The notes under the pieces: generated by a model | Seen by the model: the letters and a program-made list of their open reading frames with translations, nothing else | What the model was told of the DNA's origin: nothing | The model's database searches: none | Program-made: the position numbers and the translations under genes | NCBI RefSeq assembly: GCF_003236315.1 | Contig: NZ_POTY01000004.1 | Coordinates: 26,437-90,436, forward strand | From: Micromonospora craterilacus | GTDB lineage: Bacteria > Actinomycetota > Actinomycetes > Mycobacteriales > Micromonosporaceae | DNA length: 64,000 bases | Direction: 5' to 3' | Shown: one piece after another, positions 34,804 through 43,841 of the stretch | Numbering within the stretch: position 1 is the stretch's first letter | Layout: each line of letters opens with the position of its first letter

Positions 34804-36019
34804 TGTCGGTGTCGTCGCTGTAGGGGGCCAGACCGAGCCGGAGCGCGTGCTCGTCGTCCAGACCGAGGCGGCGGAACGGCTCGTACGCGTAGAAGGATCC
34901 GGCGGGGGCGAGGACGTCACGGCCGAGGAGGAACTGGTAGGCGTCCCATGTCTTGCGGCCGGGCAGAGTGATCAGCAGGGTCGGGGTGCGGTCGGCGGCG
35001 CGGGAGTGGACCACGACGTCGGCGCCCAGCGCCGCGAGTCCGTCTTCGAGCCGGCGACGAAGGCGCGTCTCGTGCTCGTCGACGGCGTGCAGGGAGGTGC
35101 GCAGCCGCTCCCGCCGCGAGGTACCGCCGTCCGTGGTTCCGCCGGGCCCGGGGGCGATGCCGGCGAGGAAGTCGACGGCGGCGGTGGCGCCGGCGAGGGT
35201 CTCGTAGGGCAGGGTGCCCAGTTCGAAGCGTTCGGGGACGGCGTTGGTGGAGGGCAGCAGCTTGTCCGGCTGCAGGGTTTCGAGTAGGTCGGGGTCGGCG
35301 GCCAGGACGCCGCAGTGTGGGCCGAGGAACTTGTACGGGGAACAGACGTACAGGTCCGCGCCGAGGGCGGGGACGTCGACGAACTGGTGCGCGGTGTAGT
35401 GCACCCCGTCGACGTGGACAAGCGCGCCGACGGCGTGCGCGGCGTCGGCGATCGCCCGCAGCGCGGGCTTGGTGCCGAGCAGGTTGGACGCGGCGGTGAC
35501 GGCGACCAGCCGGGTCCGCTCGGTGACGGCGGCCTCGACGGAGGCGGGGGCGAGTTCGGCGGTGGCGGGATCGAGGTCGATCCAGCGTACGACCGCACCG
35601 GTGTGCTCGGCGGCGATCACCCAGGGCCGGATGTTGGCGTCGTGGTCGAGCCGGGTCACGACGACCTCGTCACCCGGGCGCCACTGCCGGGAGATCGCCC
35701 GGGAGAAGTCGAAGGTCAGTTGCGTGGCGCTGCGGCCGTGCACGATCCCACGGGCGGGAACGCCGAGCAGGTCGGCGTAGGCCTGCCGGAACGCGGTGAC
35801 CGCGGTGTCGGCGTTGGCCTCGGACACCGCGCCCGTGCCACGGTTGGACAGCGGGCTGGTGATCATGGCGGCGATCGCGTCGGCGACCGGCTGCGGCGTC
35901 TGCGTGCCGCCCGGACCGTCGAAGTGCGCAATGCCCGAGGCCAGGGACGGGAAGTGCGCCCTCAGCGCGGCGACGTCGAACCCGGCTGATGCGCTGGCGG
36001 CGGATGCGATGGAGGTCAA
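34760..36019 (-). CDS. Cysteine desulfurase-like class V aminotransferase
   Basis: 419-residue PLP enzyme of the cysteine desulfurase-like VC1184 subfamily. Motifs: N-terminal FPSLASGIAHFDGPGGTQTP, cofactor-contact HGRSATQLTFDFSRA, AVTAASNLLG, Asp in VHVDGVHYTAHQFVDV and PLP lysine in YVCSPYKFLGPHCG. The sulfur-acceptor Cys loop of true IscS/SufS is not evident, so activity on cysteine is unproven. The best start is TTG 36019 with AGGAGA 6 bases upstream; ATG 36058 would lie in the operator. Divergent from an XRE-cupin regulator, with two TGCA-N6-TGCA sites between. Confidence 0.85.
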   Translation of the reverse strand: MTSIASAASASAGFDVAALRAHFPSLASGIAHFDGPGGTQTPQPVADAIAAMITSPLSNRGTGAVSEANADTAVTAFRQAYADLLGVPARGIVHGRSATQLTFDFSRAISRQWRPGDEVVVTRLDHDANIRPWVIAAEHTGAVVRWIDLDPATAELAPASVEAAVTERTRLVAVTAASNLLGTKPALRAIADAAHAVGALVHVDGVHYTAHQFVDVPALGADLYVCSPYKFLGPHCGVLAADPDLLETLQPDKLLPSTNAVPERFELGTLPYETLAGATAAVDFLAGIAPGPGGTTDGGTSRRERLRTSLHAVDEHETRLRRRLEDGLAALGADVVVHSRAADRTPTLLITLPGRKTWDAYQFLLGRDVLAPAGSFYAYEPFRRLGLDDEHALRLGLAPYSDDTDITRVLDGLAAFLAQ

Positions 36020-36050
36020 GTCGGTCTCCTGACGGTCGAGCCTGTGCGTA

Positions 36051-36092
36051 TGCAACATAGTGCAGATCCTTGGCCGTGTGCAATATGCTGCA
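36051..36092. promoter_or_regulatory. Paired operators TGCA-N6-TGCA between aminotransferase and XRE-cupin genes
   Basis: TGCAACATAGTGCA (36051-36064) and TGCAATATGCTGCA (36079-36092), start-to-start 28 bases. Leftward, a -35-like TTGCAC and -10-like TATGTT, 18 bases apart, lie inside this block, so a bound regulator would cover the aminotransferase promoter and sit close to its own. Confidence 0.65.
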
Positions 36093-36154
36093 TGTCGCGG
36101 CCGGGCTCCTGGTGGACGGGTCGCGTGCCACCAGGGCCGAGTGCGGAGGTGCCG

Positions 36155-36736
36155 ATGGAGAGCAGGGCCGGCTGGAGCGACCCGTTCGTTGAGCGGGTCG
36201 GCCAGGAGGTGCGCCGGCGCCGTCAGGCGGCCGGCATGACGATGCAGCAACTGGCCGACGCCTCCGGGGTGAGCGTGCGGATGCTCAGCCACATCGAGCT
36301 CGGCGAGGCCAACCCCAGCCTGGTCACCGTCGCGAAGGTCGCCCACGCCCTCGGCACCGACTTCGCATCCCTGGCCCGGCAGACCCGGCCCGGCACGCTG
36401 GTGGTCGACGCCCCCGGCACCGCTACCGGCATCTGGTCCTCCACGGCCGGGAGTCACGCGGTGCTGTCCGCCGCGAGCACGCTGCGCCCCTCCGCCGCCC
36501 TGTGGGACTGGACCCTCGTACCCGGGGATTCCTACCAGGCCGAGCCGGACCCACCCGGCAGCGAAGAGTTGTTCCTGGTCATCAGCGGCGTGCTGACCCT
36601 GATCGCCGACGGCCACGACGACACCGTCCTCGACGCCGGTGCGTCGGCGCGGCTGGCCACCGACCGTGGATACGGCTACCGCAACGACGGCAGTAAGCCG
36701 GTCCGCTTCGTCCGCGTCGCCCACGTCACCGCCTAG
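36155..36736 (+). CDS. XRE family regulator with C-terminal cupin domain
   Basis: 193 residues. Helix-turn-helix at about residues 15-70: VGQEVRRRRQAAGMTMQQLADASGVSVRMLSHIELGEANPSL, seen here as GMTMQQLADASGVSVRMLSH and IELGEANPSLVTVAKVAHAL. Cupin domain at about 105-190: SEELFLVISGVLTLIADGHDD and LDAGASARLATDRGYGYRND, which would bind a small ligand. This class often controls amino-acid or polyamine genes next to it. ATG 36155 has a GGAGG ribosome site 6 bases upstream. Likely autoregulated and acting on the divergent aminotransferase. Confidence 0.92.
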   Translation: MESRAGWSDPFVERVGQEVRRRRQAAGMTMQQLADASGVSVRMLSHIELGEANPSLVTVAKVAHALGTDFASLARQTRPGTLVVDAPGTATGIWSSTAGSHAVLSAASTLRPSAALWDWTLVPGDSYQAEPDPPGSEELFLVISGVLTLIADGHDDTVLDAGASARLATDRGYGYRNDGSKPVRFVRVAHVTA

Positions 36737-36813
36737 GTCGAGGCGGACCCTGCGCGTCGCGGCCAGCCTCAAGAGTTGGTCAAGTCCCGGTCCACGACGC
36801 CCGTCGATGACGA

Positions 36814-36876
36814 TGCATGTGCATACGCTCACTCCCGGCCCAGCCGTCACACACCACCGTGGACTCACACGGTGGT
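36814..36876 (+). promoter_or_regulatory. TGCA dyad and hairpin before gamma-glutamyltransferase
   Basis: TGCATGTGCA at 36814-36823 (half-sites as in the XRE-cupin operators, but spaced by 2), then a perfect nine-base dyad ACCACCGTG-GACTCA-CACGGTGGT at 36853-36876, ending 12 bases before the ribosome site. An operator or RNA hairpin is possible. Confidence 0.45.
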
Positions 36877-36898
36877 TGCGGGTTTTGGAGGCAAGGAC

Positions 36899-38812
36899 AT
36901 GACTCATTCCCGGAGAGCCCTGGGATGCGTGCTGCTAGCCACACTGCTGGCGGGCACCGGCCCTGGTTCGATCGCCAACGCGCAGGCAAGCACCAACGAT
37001 CAGTCGTTGGGCATTCAGTCCGGCGTGTCGCTGCCGCCGCACGCGAAGGGCAACCCGCCGCCGTGGTCGGGCAAGGCGTTCCGCCAGGGCGTCGTGGCGG
37101 TGGCCAACCCGTACGCCGCCGAAGCCGGCGCGCAGATACTCGAGAGCGGCGGCAACGCGATCGACTCCGCGGTGGCGATCGCGTACGCCCTGAACGTGGT
37201 CGAGCCGCAATCGGCCGGCATCGGTGGCGGCGGCTTCATGATGATCCATCTGGCCGCGACCGGTGAGACCGTCGCCATCGACTCGCGGGAACGCGCCCCG
37301 GCCGCGGCGACGCCGGACATGTTCGTGGGCGTGCCGAACGCCTCGCTCCAGGGCGTGGCCGTCGGCGTACCGGGGATGGTGCGCGGTACCGAGATGGCGC
37401 TGGAGCGTTACGGCAAGCTGTCGCTCGCCCGTACGCTACAGCCGGCCATCAAGCTGGCCGACAACGGCTTCGCCGCGACCCCGCGGTACTCGGAGGCCAG
37501 TTGCAGCAGCCGCGCGCGCAACTCGCCGGAGGCCGAGGCGTACTTCTGCCCGGGCGGCGTGGCGCCGGTGGTCGGCTCGCTGGTGCAGAACAAGCCCCTT
37601 GCCGAGACGTTTCGCCTGATCGCCGCCAACGGTGCCGACTGCTTCTACCGGTACCTGCCGGAGCAGGGCTGCGACATCGCCAAGGGCATTGTCGAGGGTC
37701 AGAAGTTCAACCGGCCGCAGGCGCCGAACGGCAAGGGCGGCAGCATGACCCACGCCGATCTTGAGAACTACCAGGCGACGCTGCGGGTGCCGACGGAAAC
37801 CACGTATCGCGGACACAAGATCAGGTTGATGTCGTCTCCGTCGTCGGGCGGCTTGACCGTGACCCAGATGCTGAAGATGCTCGAGCGCCTGCCGATCGGG
37901 GATGAGCGTCAGGGCTTCGGCTTCGGGTCACCGAAGACGGTGAACGTGATGGTCGACGCGATGCGGCTCGCGTTCGCCGACCGGTCGATCTGGATGGGCG
38001 ACAGCGACTTCGTGGCGGTGCCGGGCAAGGGGCTGCTGCACCCGGATTACGTCGCGCTCCGAGGGGCCGCGATCGTGGCGGGCGAGCGGATCACGCCGAA
38101 CCCGTCTCCGGGTGACCCGCGCCCGTTCCAGGACCCGGAGGTCGAGGCCGGCCCGCTGGTGCCGACGGCCGAACCGGTCACCGGGCCGGGCGAGACGACC
38201 ACGCACTTCTCGGTCATCGACAAGTGGGGCAACATGGTGTCCTACACCAACACCATCGAGTCTGGGCACGGGATCGGTGTCTTCGCGGGCTACCCCGGCA
38301 CCGGCGGGTCGTTCCGCAACTTCGGCTTCCTGCTGAACAACGAACTGACCGACTTCAACCTCACGCCGACCATCAATCCGTACACCGGCGAGCCCGGCTA
38401 CAACGACGTGCAGCCGAACAAGCGGCCGCGCAGCAGCATGACGCCGACGATGATCCTCACGCCCGACGGCCGGCCGCTGGTCGCCTTCGGCTCGCCCGGC
38501 GGTGCCACGATCATCAACTCGGTGTTCAACGTCGCCCTCAATCTCATCGACCACAAGATGACGATCCAGGATGCGATCGACGCGCCCCGCGTCTCGGTGA
38601 CCGGCACCGCAAGTTCGGTGTCGTTGGAGAACGGCTTCCCGGACCAGACCGTCAGCGGGCTGCGTGCGCTGGGCTACACCGTGAGCACCGGCGCCGACAT
38701 CGGCTCGGTGCAGGCGGTGGTGGTCGATCCCAAGACCGGCAAGCAGTACGGCGGCGCCGACTCGCGGCGGGAAGGAACGGTGATCGGCCTGCCCAGGCCG
38801 CGGTCGTCCTGA
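36899..38812 (+). CDS. ggt: Gamma-glutamyltransferase, secreted
   Basis: 637 residues. Signal peptide to about residue 29 (cleavage after SIANAQA-like sequence), so the enzyme acts outside the cell. It cleaves gamma-glutamyl amide bonds after self-processing. The nucleophile is Thr434 in the ETTTHFSV motif, equivalent to the start of the small subunit in E. coli Ggt; other motifs are GGNAIDSAVAIAYALNVVEP, SAGIGGGGFM, KRPRSSMTPT and FGSPGGATI. The lid loop between the processed halves is long. ATG 36899 follows a GGAGG ribosome site. Downstream of the XRE-cupin gene by 162 bases, with its own upstream dyads. Confidence 0.93.
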   Translation: MTHSRRALGCVLLATLLAGTGPGSIANAQASTNDQSLGIQSGVSLPPHAKGNPPPWSGKAFRQGVVAVANPYAAEAGAQILESGGNAIDSAVAIAYALNVVEPQSAGIGGGGFMMIHLAATGETVAIDSRERAPAAATPDMFVGVPNASLQGVAVGVPGMVRGTEMALERYGKLSLARTLQPAIKLADNGFAATPRYSEASCSSRARNSPEAEAYFCPGGVAPVVGSLVQNKPLAETFRLIAANGADCFYRYLPEQGCDIAKGIVEGQKFNRPQAPNGKGGSMTHADLENYQATLRVPTETTYRGHKIRLMSSPSSGGLTVTQMLKMLERLPIGDERQGFGFGSPKTVNVMVDAMRLAFADRSIWMGDSDFVAVPGKGLLHPDYVALRGAAIVAGERITPNPSPGDPRPFQDPEVEAGPLVPTAEPVTGPGETTTHFSVIDKWGNMVSYTNTIESGHGIGVFAGYPGTGGSFRNFGFLLNNELTDFNLTPTINPYTGEPGYNDVQPNKRPRSSMTPTMILTPDGRPLVAFGSPGGATIINSVFNVALNLIDHKMTIQDAIDAPRVSVTGTASSVSLENGFPDQTVSGLRALGYTVSTGADIGSVQAVVVDPKTGKQYGGADSRREGTVIGLPRPRSS

Positions 38813-38827
38813 CCAGCTCAGGGGGAG

Positions 38828-38893
38828 CGACGCGGAACCCCTGTCTGGAGTGGTCTTTGCTGAAGACCGACTTCAGGCAGGGGTTCCGCGTCG
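38828..38893 (+). terminator. 66-base near-perfect hairpin after ggt
   Basis: Outer arms CGACGCGGAACCCCTG (38828-38843) and its exact complement (38878-38893); the inner arms continue with one bulged base and wobble pairs to a 5-base loop near 38858-38862. Stem is about 31 pairs. Placed 15 bases past the ggt stop; unusually long for a terminator. Confidence 0.7.
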
Positions 38894-38901
38894 GAGTGCT
38901 C

Positions 38902-38952
38902 TTGACACTGCGCGTCCATCGCGGACAAGATTCATCGTTGTGAACGTTAACA
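38902..38952 (+). promoter_or_regulatory. Promoter and LacI-type operator of double GH43 gene
   Basis: -35 TTGACA (38902-38907), 18-base spacer, -10-like CAAGAT (38926-38931), then TGTGAACGTTAACA (38939-38952), a CG-centred near-perfect palindrome of LacI-operator type at the start point. Confidence 0.65.
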
Positions 38953-38971
38953 TTCTCGAAAGAGGAATGTC

Positions 38972-41900
38972 ATGTCACCGCTGCCCCGCGCGCGCCGACG
39001 ACCACCGTCCACCCCCACTCCACCCCGCTCAGCCACTCGTCTACTCGTCGCCGGCACGCTGCTGGCGCTGGTAGCCGGACTCCTGCCCGGCACGGCCACG
39101 GCCGCCCCGGCCGATGTCACCGACGGCCTGCTGGTCCGCTACGACCTGACCCAGACGACCGGCAGCACGGCGATCGACAGCTCCGGCCACGGCAACCACG
39201 GCACCGTCAACGGCGGCGGCACGTGGACCGGCCGGCACGGCCTCCAACTCGACGGCGTCGACGACCACGTGAAGCTGCCGAACAACCTGATGACCGGGTT
39301 GTCGTCCATCACCGTCTCGGTCGACGTCTACGTCGACGCCACGCAGCAGACCCCGTACTTCATCTGGGGTCTGGGCAACTCGGCAACCTCCTCGGCGGGG
39401 ACCGGCTACCTGTTCACCAGCGGTGACGCGTTCCGCGCCGGGATCACCACGACCAACTGGTCCGGCGAGCGGGTGACCAGCAAGGGCGCGAACCTGGCCC
39501 GCGGCGTGTGGAAGTCCGTCACCTACACCCAGACCGGCACCACCGGCACCCTCTACGAGGACGGCGTCCAGGTCGCCCGCAACACCGCCGTCACCGTGCT
39601 GCCCGGCGCGGTCGGCAACGGCACGACGACCAACAACAACCTCGGCAGGTCGAACTACGCCAGCGACCGGTTCCTCAAGGGCAAGGTGCTGAACTTCCGG
39701 ATCTACGACCGGGCGCTCAGCCCCGAAGAGGTGGCGACGATCGCGTTGCCGGACAGCACGCGGGTGGCCGCCGACACCGCCGCCCTCGACCTCGGCGACC
39801 TGTCCGGGGTGACCGGCAACCTGACCCTGCCCACCGTCGGCGCGTACGGCTCCACCATCGCCTGGTCCTCCAGCGATCCGGCGACCATCAGCCCGACCGG
39901 CGCGGTGACCCGCCCCGCCGCGTCCACCGGCCCGGCCCAGGTGACCTTGACGGCCCGGCTCACCCGAGGCGCCGCGAGCGACACCCGGACGTTCACCGCC
40001 ACCGTGCTGCCCAACGAGTCGGATCAGAGCCGGGCCGAAGCGGCGGCGGCCGCACTCGCCCTGGTCCACACCGGCGACGTGCGCGGCAACCTCACCATGC
40101 CCCGCAGCGGCCTGCACGGGGCCACCGTCGCCTGGCGGTCCAGCCAGCCCGCGATCGTCGCCCCGGACGGTGTCGTGCACCGGCCGGCACCCGGTGCCGG
40201 CGATGCGCGCGTGACGGTGACCGCCACCGTCACCGTCGGCACGGCGACCGCCGAGCGGGCCATCGCACTGACCGTCCGCCAACTGCCCGCCGCCGAGCCG
40301 TACGCCGGCTACGCGTTCAGCTACTTCACCGGGAACTCGATCGCCGGGGAGAAGATCTACTTCGCGGCCAGTCGCGGCAACAACGCCCTGCGCTGGACCG
40401 AGGTCAACGGCGGCCAGCCCAGACTGGAGTCGAACCACGGCACCCTGGGGCTGCGTGACCCGTTCCTCATCCGGTCCCCGGAGGGCGACCGCTTCTATCT
40501 GATCGCCACCGACCTCTCCATCGGTCGTAACGGCAACTGGGATGTCGCCCAGCGTCAGGGCAGCCGGTACCTGGAGGTCTGGGAGTCGACCGACCTGGTG
40601 ACCTGGTCCGAGCAGCGACACGTCCTGGTCTCGCCGCCGACCGCCGGCAACACCTGGGCGCCGGAGGCGTACTGGGACGATGCCCGCGGCGAGTACCTCG
40701 TGTTCTGGGCCTCGAAGCTGTACGCCGCCGACGACCCGAACCACACCGGCAACACGTACAACCGGATGCTGGCCGCCACCACCCGCGACTTCGTCACCTT
40801 CAGCGAACCGACGATCTGGCAGGACCCGGGCGGGTCGCGCATCGACTCGACGGTCATCAAGGCCGGCGACACCTACCACCGCTTCACCAAGGACGAGGGC
40901 GGCGGCGGCACCGGCTGCTCGGACATCATCCAGGAGAAGTCCACCTCGCTGACCGCCGTCGACCTGCCGGGCAGGCCCGCCTGGTCCCCGGTCGACGCGT
41001 GCATCGGCCGCAAGGCCGGCACCTCCGCCGTCGAGGGACCGACCGTGTTCAAGGCGAACCCGGGCGACACCTCAGGCTCGGCGTACTACCTGTTCGTCGA
41101 CGAGTACGGCGGACGCGGCTACATCCCGCTCGGCACCGACGACCTCGACAATCCGAACTGGCGCGTGCCGGCGGCGTACGACCTGCCCGCCAGTCCCCGT
41201 CACGGCACCGTCATCCCGGTCACCCAGCGGGAACTCGACGCCCTGCTCGACGCGCCGCCTCCGGTGAAGCGCACCGAACAGGGCCTGGTCGCCCACTACC
41301 CGCTCAACCAGAGCACGGGCACCACGGTCACCGACGACTCCGGCAACGGCTACCACGCGACGCTGTCCGGGGACGCCAACTGGAGCGACAGCTCGCTGTC
41401 CCTCGGCGGCGGCAACGGCCACGTCCGGCTGCCCGACAACATGATGTCCGGGCTCAACGAGATCACCGTCTCCCTGGACGTGAACATCGCCGCGGACCAG
41501 GCCACGCCGTACTTCATCTGGGGGTTGGGGAACACCGACGCCGGCGGGGCGGGCAACGGCTACCTCTTCACCACCGGGAACAACTACCGGACCTCGATCA
41601 GCCTGCGGAACTGGACCGGTGAGGAGACCGCCGGCAGCGCCAGCGCAGTGCCGCGCGCAGTCTGGAAGACCCTGACCTACACGCTGGACGCCACCGGCAC
41701 CGCCCGGATCTACCTGGACGGCATTCGGGTGGCCGAGAGGACCGGCGTGGTCAACCGCCCCGGCGACATCGGCAACGGCCGCACCACGGCCAACTACATC
41801 GGCCGCTCCCTATACACCGCCGACCGGTACCTCAAGGGCCGAGTCCGGGACTTCTCGATCTACAGCCGGGCGCTCACCGACGCCGAGGTGGCCGGGCTCG

Positions 41901-43786
41901 GCGCCAACGGGACCAGCGTCACCGGCGTGCAGCTCGACAGCCTCAAGGTGGCCGCCCTGATCGACTCGGCGACCAGCACCATCACCCTCCCGGTCAAGCC
42001 GGGCACCGACCTGCGCAACCTCGACCCGGCCTACCAGGTCGCGCCGACCTCCACCAGCACGCCGGCCGGTCCACGGGACTACTCGTCGCCGGTCAAGCTG
42101 ACCGTCACCAGCCAGTCCGGTACGACCCGCGAATGGACCGTACGGGCCGTCGAGATGCGCTCCCCGGTCCTGCCCGGATTCAACGCCGACCCGAACATCG
42201 TGCGGTTCGGCGAGACCTACTACATCTACGCCACCACCGACGGCCACCCGAACTGGGGCAGCTCGACCTTCAAGGTGTGGTCGAGCCGGAATCTGGTCGA
42301 CTGGACCGAGCACGGCACGATCCTGGATCTCGGGCCGGACGTCTCCTGGGCCGACACCAACGCGTGGGCCCCAGCGGCCATCGAGAAGAACGGGAAGTAC
42401 TACTTCTACTTCTCCGCCGCGCAGAACATCGGGGTCGCCGTGTCCGACTCGCCGCTCGGGCCGTTCGTCGACCCGCTCGGCAAGCCGCTGGTGGACAAGG
42501 CCGACTACAACGGGGCACAGCAGATCGACCCCGCGGTCTTCACCGACGACGACGGCACCAGCTACCTCTACTGGGGCAACGGCAACGCCTACGCCGTGCC
42601 GCTCAACGACGACATGATCTCCTACGACGTGGCCAGACGGGTGCGGTTCACCAACCTCACCGGCTTCCGCGAGGGCCTCTTCATGAACAAGCGGAACGGA
42701 AGCTACTACCTGTCCTGGTCCATCGACGACACCCGAAGCGAGAACTACCGGGTCGGCTACGGCGTCGGCACCAGCCCGCTGGGACCGTTCACCAACCGGG
42801 GCGAGATCCTCACGAAGGACCCCAGCCAGGGCATCCTCGGCACCGGGCACCACTCCATCCTCCAGGTCCCCGGCACCGATGACTGGTACATCGCCTACCA
42901 CCGCTTCGCGATCCCGGGCGGCGACGGCACCCATCGGGAAACCACCATCGACCGGCTGCACTTCAACGCGGACGGCACGATCCGGCCGGTGATCCCTACG
43001 TTGACCAGCGTCGCGCCGCTGCGCTACGAAGGCGGCCAGCCACCGGCCACCGTCTCCAACCCGGGCGCGGACGGTTGGCACGGCATCGGCGCGGCCTTGA
43101 ACCTCACCGCCGGGCCGGCGGTGCGGCTGGTCGAGTACCAGATCGACGGGGGCGGCTGGTTCCCGTACCGGGAACCGGTCACGCTGCCGGCCGGCACCCA
43201 CCGCATCGACTACCGGGCGCAGGGCGTCAACCTCTGGTGGAGCGACCCCTGGTCGCTGACGGTCAAGGTCGACCTGGTCGCGCCGACCGTCGACGCGACC
43301 CTGACCGACCGGACCGTCACCATCAGCAGCAGTGACACCGACTCCGGGGTGGCCCGGACCGAGTACCGCGTGGACGGTGGCCCGTGGCAGCCCTACCTGT
43401 CGCCCCTGGACCGGGACGCCGCGGCACACACCATCCACTACCGCGCCACCGACGTCGCGGGCAACACCAGCGCCGAGGGCGTCCTTCAGGTGCCGGCGCT
43501 GGCACCGGCGCCCGTCGCCAAGGACCGCCCCGAGATCGACGGAGCGGCCAAGATCGGCAAGGTTCTCTCGGCCACCACCGGGGAATGGAACCAGCGTGGC
43601 CTCACCTTCGAATACCAGTGGCTGCGTGACGGCGTACCGATCGCCGGTGCGACCGGACGGCAATACGCGCCCCAGGTCGCCGACGTGGGCCACCGCCTGT
43701 CCGTGCAGGTGACGGCGACCCGTCCGAACACCGTCCCGGGCGTCGCCCGGTCGAAGGAAACCCAGCCGATCAAGGCTGCCCAGTAG
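38972..43786 (+). CDS. Secreted multi-modular glycosidase with two GH43 domains and two LamG domains
   Basis: 1604 residues. Signal peptide to about residue 45. Order: LamG-1 (46-245), two bacterial Ig-like modules (255-435; WSSSDPATISPTG, WRSSQPAIVAPDG), GH43 domain A (442-760; catalytic residues likely in LGLRDPFLIR and SAVEGPTVF), LamG-2 (768-965), Ig-like linker, GH43 domain B (1063-1355; LPGFNADPNIV for the base and FREGLFMNK for the acid), chitobiase-type Ig module (1362-1505) and a final Ig-like repeat (1511-1604; YQWLRDGVPIAGAT). GH43 enzymes cut arabinose- and xylose-containing plant polysaccharides. LamG-1 and LamG-2 are clearly paralogous. ATG start with GAGGA site. Confidence 0.88.
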   Translation: MSPLPRARRRPPSTPTPPRSATRLLVAGTLLALVAGLLPGTATAAPADVTDGLLVRYDLTQTTGSTAIDSSGHGNHGTVNGGGTWTGRHGLQLDGVDDHVKLPNNLMTGLSSITVSVDVYVDATQQTPYFIWGLGNSATSSAGTGYLFTSGDAFRAGITTTNWSGERVTSKGANLARGVWKSVTYTQTGTTGTLYEDGVQVARNTAVTVLPGAVGNGTTTNNNLGRSNYASDRFLKGKVLNFRIYDRALSPEEVATIALPDSTRVAADTAALDLGDLSGVTGNLTLPTVGAYGSTIAWSSSDPATISPTGAVTRPAASTGPAQVTLTARLTRGAASDTRTFTATVLPNESDQSRAEAAAAALALVHTGDVRGNLTMPRSGLHGATVAWRSSQPAIVAPDGVVHRPAPGAGDARVTVTATVTVGTATAERAIALTVRQLPAAEPYAGYAFSYFTGNSIAGEKIYFAASRGNNALRWTEVNGGQPRLESNHGTLGLRDPFLIRSPEGDRFYLIATDLSIGRNGNWDVAQRQGSRYLEVWESTDLVTWSEQRHVLVSPPTAGNTWAPEAYWDDARGEYLVFWASKLYAADDPNHTGNTYNRMLAATTRDFVTFSEPTIWQDPGGSRIDSTVIKAGDTYHRFTKDEGGGGTGCSDIIQEKSTSLTAVDLPGRPAWSPVDACIGRKAGTSAVEGPTVFKANPGDTSGSAYYLFVDEYGGRGYIPLGTDDLDNPNWRVPAAYDLPASPRHGTVIPVTQRELDALLDAPPPVKRTEQGLVAHYPLNQSTGTTVTDDSGNGYHATLSGDANWSDSSLSLGGGNGHVRLPDNMMSGLNEITVSLDVNIAADQATPYFIWGLGNTDAGGAGNGYLFTTGNNYRTSISLRNWTGEETAGSASAVPRAVWKTLTYTLDATGTARIYLDGIRVAERTGVVNRPGDIGNGRTTANYIGRSLYTADRYLKGRVRDFSIYSRALTDAEVAGLGANGTSVTGVQLDSLKVAALIDSATSTITLPVKPGTDLRNLDPAYQVAPTSTSTPAGPRDYSSPVKLTVTSQSGTTREWTVRAVEMRSPVLPGFNADPNIVRFGETYYIYATTDGHPNWGSSTFKVWSSRNLVDWTEHGTILDLGPDVSWADTNAWAPAAIEKNGKYYFYFSAAQNIGVAVSDSPLGPFVDPLGKPLVDKADYNGAQQIDPAVFTDDDGTSYLYWGNGNAYAVPLNDDMISYDVARRVRFTNLTGFREGLFMNKRNGSYYLSWSIDDTRSENYRVGYGVGTSPLGPFTNRGEILTKDPSQGILGTGHHSILQVPGTDDWYIAYHRFAIPGGDGTHRETTIDRLHFNADGTIRPVIPTLTSVAPLRYEGGQPPATVSNPGADGWHGIGAALNLTAGPAVRLVEYQIDGGGWFPYREPVTLPAGTHRIDYRAQGVNLWWSDPWSLTVKVDLVAPTVDATLTDRTVTISSSDTDSGVARTEYRVDGGPWQPYLSPLDRDAAAHTIHYRATDVAGNTSAEGVLQVPALAPAPVAKDRPEIDGAAKIGKVLSATTGEWNQRGLTFEYQWLRDGVPIAGATGRQYAPQVADVGHRLSVQVTATRPNTVPGVARSKETQPIKAAQ

Positions 43787-43803
43787 TCCCTGGATCGAAA
43801 GAC

Positions 43804-43840
43804 GGCGGGGTGCTCGGCCACCACGGCCGGGCACCCCGCC
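43804..43840. terminator. Bidirectional hairpin terminator
   Basis: GGCGGGGTGC (43804-43813) pairs with GCACCCCGCC (43831-43840); the inner CGGCC/GGCCG extends it. It lies between convergent genes and serves both. Confidence 0.8.
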
Positions 43841-43841
43841 T

